This document shows, piece after piece, positions 7,690-16,994 of a stretch of DNA of 64,000 bases (position 1 is the stretch's first letter; each line of letters begins with the position of its first letter). Source of the DNA: VGTK01 sp046327915 (GTDB lineage: Bacteria > Desulfobacterota > Binatia > UBA12015); assembly GCA_046327915.1 (NCBI GenBank), contig JAXLXO010000021.1, positions 79,311 through 143,310 on the forward strand, written 5' to 3'. Both the position numbers and the translations under genes were made by a program. The notes below the pieces were generated by a model that did not search any database, had not been told where the DNA came from, and saw nothing but the letters and a program-made list of their open reading frames with translations.

Positions 7690-9216
7690 CTACTTCTTCG
7701 TGAAGCCGAGGCGCCGCGGCGGGTCGGTCGTGAAGGTCGCGGCGGACGCCTCGCCGAGCGCCTCGAGGTCGTCGAGCCAGCGCCCGAGGTACGTCGCCGT
7801 CACGCCGGGCACGCTGATCACGTCGCCGGTCTTCGCCGCGTGCGGGAAGGCCGGCGCCGGATTCGCCGGCGGCTGCACCGCGCGCGGCGTGTTGTCCGTC
7901 GGCCCCGGGTCGCGGATCTTCTGCGCCTGCGCGCCGACGCGCGACATGTCGATCGGCGATCCCTCGAGCGCGGGCGGCGTGCGGGACGGGATCTTCCGTT
8001 GCGACGCGCCGATTCCCGAGAACGAGCCGACGTAGGTCTCGTGCGTCGTGCCGAGCCCCCAGATGATCTTCGTGAAGTCGTGGTTCCAGAAGAACTCGGG
8101 CACCACCTCGTCGAGCTGCGTCAAGCGCCGGTACGCGCCGGTCGCGACGTCGACGGCCCAGAGGTCGGCGCGGAAGTCGGGTCCGTTGAAGTCGGCGAGG
8201 AACTGCAGCGTCTGCGTCGACCCGGTGTCGGGCGCGTCGAAGCCGGTGCGCTGTGCCGCGGCCGCGATCGCGCCGTACCACGAGCCGACCGTGCTGCCGC
8301 GGTTCGACATCATGATCACGGTCTTCATGTCGGGCGTGAAGATGGCCTGCTCCTGGTAGAGCGGCGCGTTGTCGCCGATCGGCGTCACGCGCGGGTCCTC
8401 CGGCGATGCGCCGTCGCCGTAGACGCGCATGTAGTACACGCGCATGTTGCCCCAGCCCGGCGGGACGTCCTGGAACGGCGAGTTGCGGCCGCCGGCCGCG
8501 GAGAAGAGGAAGCCCTTGCCGTCGGGCGACCACGGCTGCGTCTCGTACGCGCCGTACGGCGGACCGACGACGCGCACGTTGCGCAGCGACGGCACGCCGC
8601 GGTCGAGCACGAAGTCGCCGAGCAGGATCTGCCACGTCTGGCCCCCGTCCGAGAGGGGATGGCCTTCGGTGTGCGTCCAGACGACGTGCTCTCCGTCGGG
8701 CGACCAGAAGGCGTGGAAGTTGTCGTACGGGACGCCGGTGTTGATGCCGTACACGGCGCCGCCGTCCGGATCGGAGTCCGTCGTCAGGCGGTGCGGACGG
8801 GAGCCGTCGGCGCGCATCACGTACAGGTCGCCGCCGAAGCCGCCGAGTCCCGGGCCGCCGATGTGGACCGGCTGCTGCCCGTACGACGCGAACAGGATCC
8901 AGTCGCCCTGCGGACGCTCCTGCGCGAAGCCGTTCGGCCCCGCGACCGTCGTGCACGTCAGGCAGGTCTGCCGGCCGGCGTCGATGCGCGAGCGGTAGAC
9001 CTGCGCGATGCCGGCCGAGTCGAGCTCGGTGGACAGGACGTCGCCGTTCCTCGTCCACGAAACGTCCTGCCCGAACGCGTAGGGCAGCTTCTTCGCCTGG
9101 AACGGCGCCGAGAACCACGGCCCGAACACGGACCGCGCGTCCGCACGACGCGCCGTGGTCCAGCCGCCGAGCACCGCGGCCAGGAGCAGGATCGGCAGTA
9201 CGCTTCGCTTCGTCAT
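7690..9216 (-). CDS. Secreted TolB/PD40-like beta-propeller protein
   Basis: A 508-residue exported protein. The ATG at 9216 follows AAGGACTC and opens a signal peptide (MTKRSVLP then a Leu/Ala core). The body carries WD40-like (PD40/TolB) blades: FWSPDGEHVVWT, PWSPDGKGFLFS, MRADGSRPHRLT, plus similar strands throughout. Such propellers sit in the periplasm as ligand- or protein-binding scaffolds. No catalytic residues stand out. A TCLTC stretch could hold a disulfide. It is the first gene of the minus-strand unit propeller-TetR-DHOR-DHOR, and divergent from a P450, so it may bind the substrate or organise the electron-transfer proteins; this is inference. Confidence 0.75.
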   Translation of the reverse strand: MTKRSVLPILLLAAVLGGWTTARRADARSVFGPWFSAPFQAKKLPYAFGQDVSWTRNGDVLSTELDSAGIAQVYRSRIDAGRQTCLTCTTVAGPNGFAQERPQGDWILFASYGQQPVHIGGPGLGGFGGDLYVMRADGSRPHRLTTDSDPDGGAVYGINTGVPYDNFHAFWSPDGEHVVWTHTEGHPLSDGGQTWQILLGDFVLDRGVPSLRNVRVVGPPYGAYETQPWSPDGKGFLFSAAGGRNSPFQDVPPGWGNMRVYYMRVYGDGASPEDPRVTPIGDNAPLYQEQAIFTPDMKTVIMMSNRGSTVGSWYGAIAAAAQRTGFDAPDTGSTQTLQFLADFNGPDFRADLWAVDVATGAYRRLTQLDEVVPEFFWNHDFTKIIWGLGTTHETYVGSFSGIGASQRKIPSRTPPALEGSPIDMSRVGAQAQKIRDPGPTDNTPRAVQPPANPAPAFPHAAKTGDVISVPGVTATYLGRWLDDLEALGEASAATFTTDPPRRLGFTKK

Positions 9217-9267
9217 GCGGGAGTCCTTCCGCGCCGGCACCACGCTGCGCTCCGGCGGTGCGCTGAG

Positions 9268-9284
9268 TACCATCTGGTATCCAG
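9268..9284. promoter_or_regulatory. Overlapping palindromes, candidate TetR operator
   Basis: In the 145-bp gap between the divergent propeller and P450 genes, an unusually AT-rich patch holds TACCA-TC-TGGTA (9268-9279) overlapping CTGG-TAT-CCAG (9274-9284). TetR proteins bind short palindromes in such gaps, and a TetR gene is in the adjacent unit. On the minus strand a TTGTAC lies just upstream and could serve as a -35, so binding here would block transcription. Unproven. Confidence 0.35.
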
Positions 9285-9361
9285 ACAGTACAAGACGGTA
9301 TTTCGTGTGGCCGGCAGCCGCGACTTGCGAAGCCGGGGCAGGGCGCGCCACACGTCGTGAC

Positions 9362-10582
9362 GTGACCCTCGACCTCCTCGACGCGTCGATCCTCGCCGAT
9401 CCGTATCCGCACTACGCCGCCTTGCGCGCCCGGACGCCGGTGGTCCGGAACGAACGCCTGCGTGCGTGGCTGCTGCTCGGGCACGCCGAGGTCGCGACCG
9501 CGCTGCGCGACGACGGCCGCTTCTCCGCCGACCGCCGCCGCGCGAAGCGGGGAGCCCACGCCGGCGGCGCCGCTCCCGCGACGGCGGCGTCGGGGATTCG
9601 CGTGGTCGCCTCCGACCCGCCGGAGTGCCTCGACGTCCGCGCGCTGCTGAACGACGCGCTGGTCCCGATGGTGCGCGCGATCGCGCCGCGCATCGACGTC
9701 CTGGTCGACGAGCTGCTCCACGATCTCGCGCGGAGCGGGCAGGGTGGTGCGACGGTCGACCTCGTCGAGGAGTTCGCCTACGCGCTGCCGATCCGCGTCA
9801 TCGCAGACCTGCTCGACATCCCGCCCGCCGAGCGCGCACGCTTCCAGGAGCTGTCGCGCACCATCGCGCGCGGCATGGACCGCTTCCACGGCAGCGGCGA
9901 CGTCAGGTCGGGGCTCGCCGACATCGGCGCCTACTTCTTCGGCCACCTGCCCGAGCGCCGCGAGCGTGCGGTGCGCGCCGCGGATGGAGCCGCAGACGAC
10001 GCGGGCGACGATCTCATGACGCGCCTCCTTCGCGTCGAGCGCGACGGCGACCGTCTCTCGGACCTCGAGGTGGTCGCGATGTGCACCGCGCTGGTCTTCG
10101 GCGGGCACGAGACCACCGTCAATCTCATCGCGAACGGCATGCTGGCCCTGCTGCGCCACCCGCACGAGCTCGAACGGCTGCGCGAGGACCCGGCGCTGCT
10201 GCCGACGGCAGTCGAGGAGCTGCTGCGCTGGGACAGCCCGCCGCAGTTCGTGTCGCGCGTGGTGACGGAGACGACGCAGCTCGGCGGCGCCACGCTCCAC
10301 GCGGGCGACACCGCGCTGGTCGGCATCGGATCCGCGAATCGCGATCCGGCGGCGTTCCACGACCCCGACCGGCTCGACGTCGGACGCACGCCGAATCCGC
10401 ACGTCGCGTTCGGGCTCGGTACGCACTTCTGTCCGGGCGCGCAGCTGTCGCGTCTCGAGGCGCGTGCCGCGATCGGCGCGCTGGTCGCGCGTTGTCCCGA
10501 TCTGCGGCTCGCGGGCGAGCCGGCGTGGCGGCCGACCTTCATCCTGCGCGGACTCGAGCGGCTGCCCGCGCGTCTGGCTTGA
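9362..10582 (+). CDS. Cytochrome P450
   Basis: A 406-residue soluble bacterial P450. The haem-ligand loop reads FGLGTHFCPGAQLSR with the thiolate Cys at about 357. The I-helix oxygen-activation motif is FGGHETT and the K-helix ExxR is within EELLRW. I chose GTG 9362 because the product then starts with the usual LDASILADPYPHYAALR region; upstream codons are not conserved in character. No ferredoxin or ferredoxin reductase is adjacent, so redox partners must be encoded elsewhere. The substrate is unknown; members of this type hydroxylate terpenoids, steroids, fatty acids or macrolides. It is divergent from the propeller-TetR-di-haem unit and probably co-regulated with it. Confidence 0.93.
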   Translation: MTLDLLDASILADPYPHYAALRARTPVVRNERLRAWLLLGHAEVATALRDDGRFSADRRRAKRGAHAGGAAPATAASGIRVVASDPPECLDVRALLNDALVPMVRAIAPRIDVLVDELLHDLARSGQGGATVDLVEEFAYALPIRVIADLLDIPPAERARFQELSRTIARGMDRFHGSGDVRSGLADIGAYFFGHLPERRERAVRAADGAADDAGDDLMTRLLRVERDGDRLSDLEVVAMCTALVFGGHETTVNLIANGMLALLRHPHELERLREDPALLPTAVEELLRWDSPPQFVSRVVTETTQLGGATLHAGDTALVGIGSANRDPAAFHDPDRLDVGRTPNPHVAFGLGTHFCPGAQLSRLEARAAIGALVARCPDLRLAGEPAWRPTFILRGLERLPARLA

Positions 10583-10597
10583 CGCGAGCCCCGGCCG

Positions 10598-13500
10598 TCA
10601 ATCCGCTTCGACGGGCGCCAGCAGGTACGCGAGGTCCTCGCGCGTGAGCGCGCGCGCGGTGCCGCCGTCGCCGAGCAGCTCGCGCACCAGCGCGGCCTTG
10701 CGCTGCTGCAGCTCCGCGATCTTCTCCTCGATCGTGCCGCGCGCGATGAGACGGTACGCGATCACGGTGCGGTCCTGTCCGATGCGGTGGCTGCGGTCGA
10801 TCGCCTGCGCCTCGACGGCGGGATTCCACCAGGGGTCGAAGAGCACGACGTAGCTCGCGGCCGTCAGGTTGAGGCCCGTTCCGCCGGCCTTCAGCGAGAG
10901 CAGGAAGACGCACGGGCGCGCGTCGTCCGCGAAGCGCTGCAGGACGCGCTCCCGATTGACGGTCTCGCCGGTCAGGACGTGGTGCGCCATGCCGCGCGCC
11001 GCGAGCTCGTCCTCCAGCAGGCGCAGCATGGTGACGAACTGCGAGAACACCAGCACCTTGTGGCCTTCCGCGAGCAGCGGCTCGAGCAGCTCGAAGAGCG
11101 CCTCGATCTTGCCCGCGCCGAGCTCGGGCTTGCCGCCGACCAGCGCCGGGTGGCAGCAGATCTGCCGCAGCCGCGTCAGCGCCGCGAGGATCACGATGCG
11201 GTTCTTCTTGAGTCCGTGGGGCTCGCCTTCGAGGCGCTCGACCAGGTCGCGGCTCTTCGCGAGCTCGGCGAGGTACAGCTTGCGCTGCCCGGGCGTGAGC
11301 TCGCAGTCGCGCTGCTCCTCGATCCGCTCCGGAAGATCGCTCGCGACGTCGCGCTTCAGGCGCCGCAGCAGGATGGGACGCAGCTTCGCCGACAGCAGGA
11401 CGCGGCGCGCGGGCGGCAGGTCGGGATGGTCGAAGCTCTCGACGAACTGCGCGCGCGTCCCGAGGTAGCCCGGACACACCACGCTCGCGATGCTGAACAG
11501 ATCGAGCGGGCGGTTCTCGAGCGGTGTGCCGGTGAGCGCGAGCCGGTAGCGCGCGTCGAGGTGGCGGGCGGCGTGCGTCACGGCTGCGTCGGGGTTCTTG
11601 ACGTTCTGCGCCTCGTCGAGGATCACCGCGCGCAGCCTGGTCTCGCGCCAGTCCGCCGCGTCACGGCGCAGCAGCGCGTAGTTGGTGATCACGAGGTCGA
11701 AGCGCGCGACCTCGGCGCGCAGCGCGTGACGCTCGCTGCCGCGCTCCAGCACGAGCACGCGCAGCGTCGGCACGAAGCGCTCGGCCTCGCGCCGCCAGTT
11801 GTGCACCACGGACGCCGGGCACACGACCAGCGCCGGGCCGCCGTCGGGATCGCGGCGGCGCAGGTGCTCGAGCCACGCGAGCGTCTGCACCGTCTTGCCG
11901 AGGCCCATGTCGTCGGCGAGGACCGCGCCGCCTCCGAGGTCGCCGGCGAACGACAGGAAGTCGAGGCCGCGGCGCTGGTACGGGCGCAGCTTCGCCTTCA
12001 GCGTGCGCGGCGGCAGGACGAGCGGCAGCCCGGCGAACGAGGCCACGCGCTCGCGGAGCTCGTGCACCGCGCGCAACGTCTCCGCGTCCGCACCGACACC
12101 CGCGAGCGCGTCGAGGCTCGACGTCTGCGCGCCGGCGAGCTGCCACAGCGTCAAGCGCGCCTCGCCACCGCCGACCTCGACGCCGAGGTCCGCGAGCGCA
12201 CGCTCGACCTCGTCGGGCCGGTCCTCCGGCTTGCGCGCCCATCCGGAGGGCAGCCGCACGAAGCGCGTCGTGGCCGTGCGCAGCGCCGCGATCTCCTCCA
12301 GAGTCAGGCCCGCGGCCTCGGTCTGCCACGCCGCCGACACGGAGAGGAAGTCGACGCCGCTCGCCGTGACGCGGACCTTCGGCAGCGTGCGTGCCGCGGG
12401 TCCGAGCAGGCGTCGCGCGCGCTCGTTGCCGAGGTACGTGACGCCGAGCGGACGCCGCTCCCACTCCGAGAAGAAGCCCGCGACGCGCTTGCTGGTGAGG
12501 CGGATCCAGAACCCGGTGTCTCGGTCGGGCCACGGCGGCGCCCCGCCACCGCGGCGCTCGGACGACGCCGCACCGGTGACGCCGAGCCAGTCGACGACGC
12601 TCGCGACGCGCGCCGGATCGGGGATCTCGAGCCACGCGTCCGCGACGTCGACCGTGCGCGGGTCGGTGCGCGGAGCCGTGTCCTCGTCGGCCGCCGCGTC
12701 CGGCGTCGGTGCTTGACCCGCGCTGCCGAGCGGAATCGCGGGCAGCAACGGATCGGCGGGGAAGGCGACGCGCTGCCAGCTTCCTTCGGCGTCGTACTCG
12801 AAGCCGTCGCGTGCGACCGCGGCGACGGCGACCGGCGCGGGCTCGCCGTCGAGATCCTCGACACGCCGTGCGAGCAGGCGGATCTGCAGCCAGTCGTCCT
12901 CTCGCAGGTCGAGCGTCACGACGGGAGCGACGGGGGCGATCCGCGTGTGCGCCTGCAGCGTCTCGCGCAGGTGCGGCCAGCGTCCCGCGAGCTGCGACAC
13001 CAGCGGCACGCGCTCGTCGTCGCGCAGCGGCAGGCCGCCGGTGGTGCGGAAGCGCTCGATGAGCGCGGGCGGCGGCGCGGACCCGATGAACGCGAGCTCG
13101 CCGTGCGCGACCACGAGCCCGGACGCGCGACCGCCGCGCCAGACCTCCTCGCCCTGCACGAAGACGGCACGATCGAGCGGCAAGGCGCGGCCGTCGTCCC
13201 AGGTGAGGCCGAGCTCGAGCACGGTGCGCCCCGCGTGCGCCGTGCAGTACGGCGCCACGTGAGCGGGGCCGCTCGCGAGGCGGAGCGGTGCGCCCGGCGT
13301 GATGCCGCCGCGCTCGACGATCTCGTCGGACAGGTCGTCGGCCCACGTGACCAGCCCGGCGCGCGTCGCACGCTCGAGGAAGACGCGCAGCGGTCCGAGC
13401 GGCAGGATCGTTCCGTCGCCGTAGCCGCCGGCATCCGCGTGCGCCGCGAGCTGCTCGACGAAGATCGCGAGCAGCTCGGCCTGCTCGGGCGGCAGCAGGC

Positions 13501-14437
13501 GCGGGTCGTCGCGGACCTCGCCGTGCAGCTGCCGCAGCTGGCTCGCGGTGCGCGACTGCTCGCCGCGCGACGTCGCGACGTGCAGCTCGATGTCGAGCGC
13601 CACGAGATCGCCGCGGTGATGGTACAGCTCCACGACCGCGCGCAGGCTGCGCTGCGCGGGCGCCGCGCGCGCCTTGCCGACCCAGCCGAGGAGCTCCTGA
13701 CGGAGGCGTGCGTGCTGGCGATCGAGCACGCGCTGCTCGAGATCCGGACGGTCGACGAAGCTCGCGAGGACGGGCGGCACGCGATCGCGCCCCGCGACGC
13801 GCACGGTCTCCGCCGCGAGACGCCAGCAGCGCACGTCGGCGTCGGCGACGTCGAGCTTCGCCGCGGCCACGACGCGGTGGACGGCGTCGTAGGCGAGTCC
13901 CGCGCGCCGGAGCAGCGCGTCGGCCGCGTTGCGGCGCTCCCACGAATTGCGGGACTCGCGCAGCAGGACGAGCGCCTCCATGTCGGAGCGCTCGCGCGAC
14001 GACGGCACCGGAGCAGCCACGCGCGTCGGGATCACGTCCGGCTCGTTGCGCACGATCTCGGCGTCGGCCCCGTACGCCTCGCTCGGGAGCGCGTCGCGAA
14101 CGACGCCGGTGCCGACGAGGTCAGGGATGGCGTCGCCGATCAGCAGCGCCGCGACGGCGTACGCGTGCTTGCAGAAGATGCCGACCGGGCACGAGCACTG
14201 CGCGATCCACGGACGGCGCTCGCCGCGCTCCGCGCACCGCCAGTGCACGCGGTAGGGCGCATCGCCCTGCACGACGGCGTCGATCGTGCCCTCGCCGAGC
14301 CGGAGCGACTCGACGCGCCCCTCGCGCACGTAGCGCGCGCCGCGCTCGCGGGTGCGCTGTCCGTACGACGCGACGGCGGCCGTCAAGCCGTCGCGGACGT
14401 CGGGCGCGAGGGCGAGCGCCTGGCCGAGCGAGGACAT
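10598..14437 (-). CDS. SWIM zinc-finger SNF2-family helicase
   Basis: A 1279-residue DEAD/SNF2 ATPase. Residues 81-91 (CSCPVGIFCKH) match the SWIM zinc finger CxCxnCxH. The middle (about 150-780) is a large poorly conserved region. The SNF2 core follows: Walker A in ADDMGLGKT (about residue 840), ILDEAQ box, LTGTPLENR, and the helicase C half with GGTGLNLTAA, DPWWNPAVEAQ and DRSHRIGQ. These proteins translocate on double-stranded DNA and remodel protein-DNA complexes; roles in repair, transcription recycling or defence are known for relatives. It is not accompanied by a methylase, nuclease or other defence partner here, so housekeeping repair or transcription is more likely. It converges on the P450 gene with 15 bases between them. 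Confidence 0.93.
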   Translation of the reverse strand: MSSLGQALALAPDVRDGLTAAVASYGQRTRERGARYVREGRVESLRLGEGTIDAVVQGDAPYRVHWRCAERGERRPWIAQCSCPVGIFCKHAYAVAALLIGDAIPDLVGTGVVRDALPSEAYGADAEIVRNEPDVIPTRVAAPVPSSRERSDMEALVLLRESRNSWERRNAADALLRRAGLAYDAVHRVVAAAKLDVADADVRCWRLAAETVRVAGRDRVPPVLASFVDRPDLEQRVLDRQHARLRQELLGWVGKARAAPAQRSLRAVVELYHHRGDLVALDIELHVATSRGEQSRTASQLRQLHGEVRDDPRLLPPEQAELLAIFVEQLAAHADAGGYGDGTILPLGPLRVFLERATRAGLVTWADDLSDEIVERGGITPGAPLRLASGPAHVAPYCTAHAGRTVLELGLTWDDGRALPLDRAVFVQGEEVWRGGRASGLVVAHGELAFIGSAPPPALIERFRTTGGLPLRDDERVPLVSQLAGRWPHLRETLQAHTRIAPVAPVVTLDLREDDWLQIRLLARRVEDLDGEPAPVAVAAVARDGFEYDAEGSWQRVAFPADPLLPAIPLGSAGQAPTPDAAADEDTAPRTDPRTVDVADAWLEIPDPARVASVVDWLGVTGAASSERRGGGAPPWPDRDTGFWIRLTSKRVAGFFSEWERRPLGVTYLGNERARRLLGPAARTLPKVRVTASGVDFLSVSAAWQTEAAGLTLEEIAALRTATTRFVRLPSGWARKPEDRPDEVERALADLGVEVGGGEARLTLWQLAGAQTSSLDALAGVGADAETLRAVHELRERVASFAGLPLVLPPRTLKAKLRPYQRRGLDFLSFAGDLGGGAVLADDMGLGKTVQTLAWLEHLRRRDPDGGPALVVCPASVVHNWRREAERFVPTLRVLVLERGSERHALRAEVARFDLVITNYALLRRDAADWRETRLRAVILDEAQNVKNPDAAVTHAARHLDARYRLALTGTPLENRPLDLFSIASVVCPGYLGTRAQFVESFDHPDLPPARRVLLSAKLRPILLRRLKRDVASDLPERIEEQRDCELTPGQRKLYLAELAKSRDLVERLEGEPHGLKKNRIVILAALTRLRQICCHPALVGGKPELGAGKIEALFELLEPLLAEGHKVLVFSQFVTMLRLLEDELAARGMAHHVLTGETVNRERVLQRFADDARPCVFLLSLKAGGTGLNLTAASYVVLFDPWWNPAVEAQAIDRSHRIGQDRTVIAYRLIARGTIEEKIAELQQRKAALVRELLGDGGTARALTREDLAYLLAPVEAD

Positions 14438-14757
14438 CGATCCAGACTCTCGCGCGCCGTTCGCGGTGCGGCAAGGCGCTGCTCCGCGGGCCGCTCAGCC
14501 GCTGTCCGCTCTCGTGGACGGGTCGTCGCCCGGGCTGAACGGGGAACCGGACACGCGCCGCGCGGAGGCCGCGCGAAACCGCGCGGCTGCTGCGGCCGCG
14601 GTCTTGCTGAAGCGGATCGCGGCGCGGCCGTCACGCGAGCTGCGCGCGCCCTCGTTCGTGATCGAGCCAGCTCGCGCCCCGGAATCTCCAACGCACATGA
14701 GACCAACCCCGATGCGCCCACCTTCTCGCTCCTGCACGTCCGCAGCCCGTCGCAGCC
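14438..14757. other. 320-base gap between divergent helicase and FAD oxidoreductase genes
   Basis: No convincing gene is visible. The stretch is GC-rich with imperfect CG-repeat hairpins (near 14565-14590) and no recognisable -35/-10 pair or ribosome site before the ATG at 14758. It presumably holds both promoters. Confidence 0.5.
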
Positions 14758-16368
14758 ATGCCCGCTGAGCGTCCGCATGCACTCGTGCTCGGCGCCGGGC
14801 TCGCCGGCCTGACCGTCGCGCGCCAGCTCGCGCGAAGCGGATTCACCGTCACGCTGCTGGAGAAGTCGCGGCTCGCGGGCGGCAAGGCCGGCTCGCGCGA
14901 GGCGCAGCGCGGACGCGACGGAGAGCCCGTTTCCGGCGTCCGCTACGAGCACGGCTACCACATCTTCGCGCCGTGGTATCGGAACGTGCTGCGCTTGACG
15001 AAGGAGCTCGGCATCCCCCTGCGGCCAGTCTCGCGCTGGCACTACAAGAGCGAGGGCAACGGTGAGGACGGGTGGAAGGGACTCTATCTGCCCTCGACGC
15101 CGCGCGAGCTGATCGAGGTGCTGCGCAACAGCCCGCTGCCCGCGCCCGACACGCTGCTCTACTTCTACTTCGTTCTCGACATGATCGGCATGCCCCTCTC
15201 GCAGAAGGCGGTGCTCGACCGCGTGACGCGACTCGGACTCATGCGCGGGCGCTGGTACGCGACCGACTCGCTGCCGATCATCGAGGAGGAGAGCATCCTC
15301 AAGGCCGCCGCGGTGCCGGTGCACGAGATGTCGGCCTACACGGCGAAGATCCTCAGCTCGTACTTCCTGTACACGCTGCGTCCGACGAGCCTGCTGCGCA
15401 CGTTCGGCGCGTCGTCCGAGCCGCAGCCGTCGCTCTTCATGCTGCCCGGCGATCTGCAGGACACCCTCATCGAGCCGTACGTGAGGGCGGTCGTGGGCGA
15501 CGGCGTCACGCTGCGCTACGGCTGCGAGGCGACGAGGCTGGTGCTCGACGAACGCCCGCCGGACGGCAGTCGTCCCCGGATCGCCGGTGTGGACGTGACG
15601 GTCACCGACCCGGACGGTCGGGTGCACGCCGAGCACCTGTCGGCCGACGCGTACGTCGTCGCCACGCCGCTCGACGTGAGCCAGCGGCTCCTCGCGGTGA
15701 GCGAGCTGCTGGCGCTCGAGCCGGCGCTCGGCCACGTCAATCACCTGCGCACGGCGCCGATGGCGTCGCTGTATCTCACGTTGCGAGACGGCGTCGCGGG
15801 CGGCCTGCCGAAGGAGCACTGCTTCCTGATGGGCGGCGAGTACGGGCTGTCGTTCATCGACCTGCGTTCGCACTGGGACGAGCCGGCGTACGCGCTGTCG
15901 TTCATCTCGTCGAACTTCGCACCGCTGCTCCACCTGAGCCGCGACGAGCAGTACGAGCGTCTGATCGCGGAGATCGAGCGCTTCCTGCCGCTGACGCGCA
16001 ACGACGTCACCGGCTGGTGCCTGTTCCCGAACGCCGATCCCGGGCAGCAGCTGTTCATCAACACCGTCGGCTCGTGGGCGAACCGCCCCGACGTCGCGTG
16101 CGAGGCCGTGGACAACCTGTTCTTCGCCGGCGACTGGGTGAAGAACCGCGTCGACCTCGCGTGCATGGAGGGCGCGGTGTCGGCGGCGCTTCAGGCGGCG
16201 CACGAGATCGGAAAGCGTCATGCTGCGAGGTGGCCGGTGCGCGTGCCCGAGCCGCCGCTGGTCGCGGGACGCTACCCGCCGTGCCTGGTGCGGCTCGCGG
16301 TGCGTCTGCTGTCGCCGCTCGCGCTGCTGATCTTCGCCTGGGCGCGCGTGCGCGGGGCGAAGTCGTGA
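14758..16368 (+). CDS. FAD-dependent amine-oxidase/phytoene-desaturase-like oxidoreductase
   Basis: A 536-residue flavoprotein. The N-terminal Rossmann motif is VLGAGLAGLTVARQLARSG (residues about 9-27), followed by LLEKSRLAGGKAG, as in carotenoid desaturases and HpnE-like enzymes. The C-terminal FAD contact is NLFFAGDWV then a Met/Glu-Gly-Ala segment (about 450-475). The final 40 residues include a hydrophobic stretch (CLVRLAVRLLSPLALLIFAW), a probable membrane anchor. The likely reaction is desaturation or isomerisation of an isoprenoid or similar lipid; substrate uncertain, as no carotenoid or squalene gene is adjacent. There is no clear ribosome site. It precedes a DUF3237 gene and may form a two-gene unit with it. 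Confidence 0.8.
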   Translation: MPAERPHALVLGAGLAGLTVARQLARSGFTVTLLEKSRLAGGKAGSREAQRGRDGEPVSGVRYEHGYHIFAPWYRNVLRLTKELGIPLRPVSRWHYKSEGNGEDGWKGLYLPSTPRELIEVLRNSPLPAPDTLLYFYFVLDMIGMPLSQKAVLDRVTRLGLMRGRWYATDSLPIIEEESILKAAAVPVHEMSAYTAKILSSYFLYTLRPTSLLRTFGASSEPQPSLFMLPGDLQDTLIEPYVRAVVGDGVTLRYGCEATRLVLDERPPDGSRPRIAGVDVTVTDPDGRVHAEHLSADAYVVATPLDVSQRLLAVSELLALEPALGHVNHLRTAPMASLYLTLRDGVAGGLPKEHCFLMGGEYGLSFIDLRSHWDEPAYALSFISSNFAPLLHLSRDEQYERLIAEIERFLPLTRNDVTGWCLFPNADPGQQLFINTVGSWANRPDVACEAVDNLFFAGDWVKNRVDLACMEGAVSAALQAAHEIGKRHAARWPVRVPEPPLVAGRYPPCLVRLAVRLLSPLALLIFAWARVRGAKS

Positions 16369-16445
16369 AGCGCACGCTCTGCGGCGTGCTGCGCAATCTC
16401 GCCGGGCGGCTCGGCTGCCGCAGGCCGGCGTCGAGGGAAGGAACC

Positions 16446-16982
16446 GTGAAGCTCAGACCACTCTTCGAGATGCACGTCGACATCGGCATCCCCGCGAGCG
16501 CCGGCGCCGGCCCGTTCGGGCGGCGGGTGTTCTACCCGGTCACGCAGGGCTCGTTTCAGGGCATGGAGCCCGGTGGGACGTTCGACGGCAAGCCGCTGCG
16601 CGGCACGGTCCTGTCGGGCGGTGGCGACTGGGTGCTGATCAACGGCAAGGTCACGCGGCTCGACATCCGCGTGATGCTGCGCACCGACGACGGCTTTCCG
16701 ATCTATCTGCAGGCGTTCGGCGTGCTGACGGTCAACGAAGCCGTCGAGAAGCGCCTCACGAACCCGGATCTGATCACGGACTACGGCGAGACCTACTTCG
16801 TCACGCAGCCGCGCCTCGAGACCGGCGACGACGTCGACCCCGCCGGCAACGTCGTCAAGAACCCGCACTCGTGGCTCAACGACGTCGTGCTGGTCGGGCA
16901 GGGACGCCTCGGCCCGTCGTTCCCCGGCTACATCACCGCGCGGTGGCTCGAGACCCGCGCGTACGTGGTCGAAAACTGCTGA
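16446..16982 (+). CDS. DUF3237 family protein
   Basis: A 178-residue protein starting MKLRPLFEMHVDIG, as usual for DUF3237, a family of small beta-barrel-like proteins of unknown activity often found beside aromatic or steroid-degrading genes. The GTG at 16446 follows GGGAAGGA and gives the family-like start. A GTG at 16365 overlapping the upstream stop would add 27 residues without family resemblance. Later segments typical of the family are VLSGGGDWVLI, DIRVMLRTDDG and AYVVENC at the end. It ends 12 bases from the convergent kinase gene, so there is almost no room for a terminator. Confidence 0.88.
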   Translation: MKLRPLFEMHVDIGIPASAGAGPFGRRVFYPVTQGSFQGMEPGGTFDGKPLRGTVLSGGGDWVLINGKVTRLDIRVMLRTDDGFPIYLQAFGVLTVNEAVEKRLTNPDLITDYGETYFVTQPRLETGDDVDPAGNVVKNPHSWLNDVVLVGQGRLGPSFPGYITARWLETRAYVVENC

Positions 16983-16994
16983 CGCGCGCCACCG

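Noticed and set aside
7655..10426. A 923-codon minus-strand frame covering the propeller and P450
   Set aside because: No conserved motif; conflicts with two well-supported genes.
10787..14812. A 1341-codon open frame opposite the SNF2 helicase
   Set aside because: Arg/Ala/Leu-rich composition without domains; a GC-rich antisense shadow of a gene with many clear motifs.
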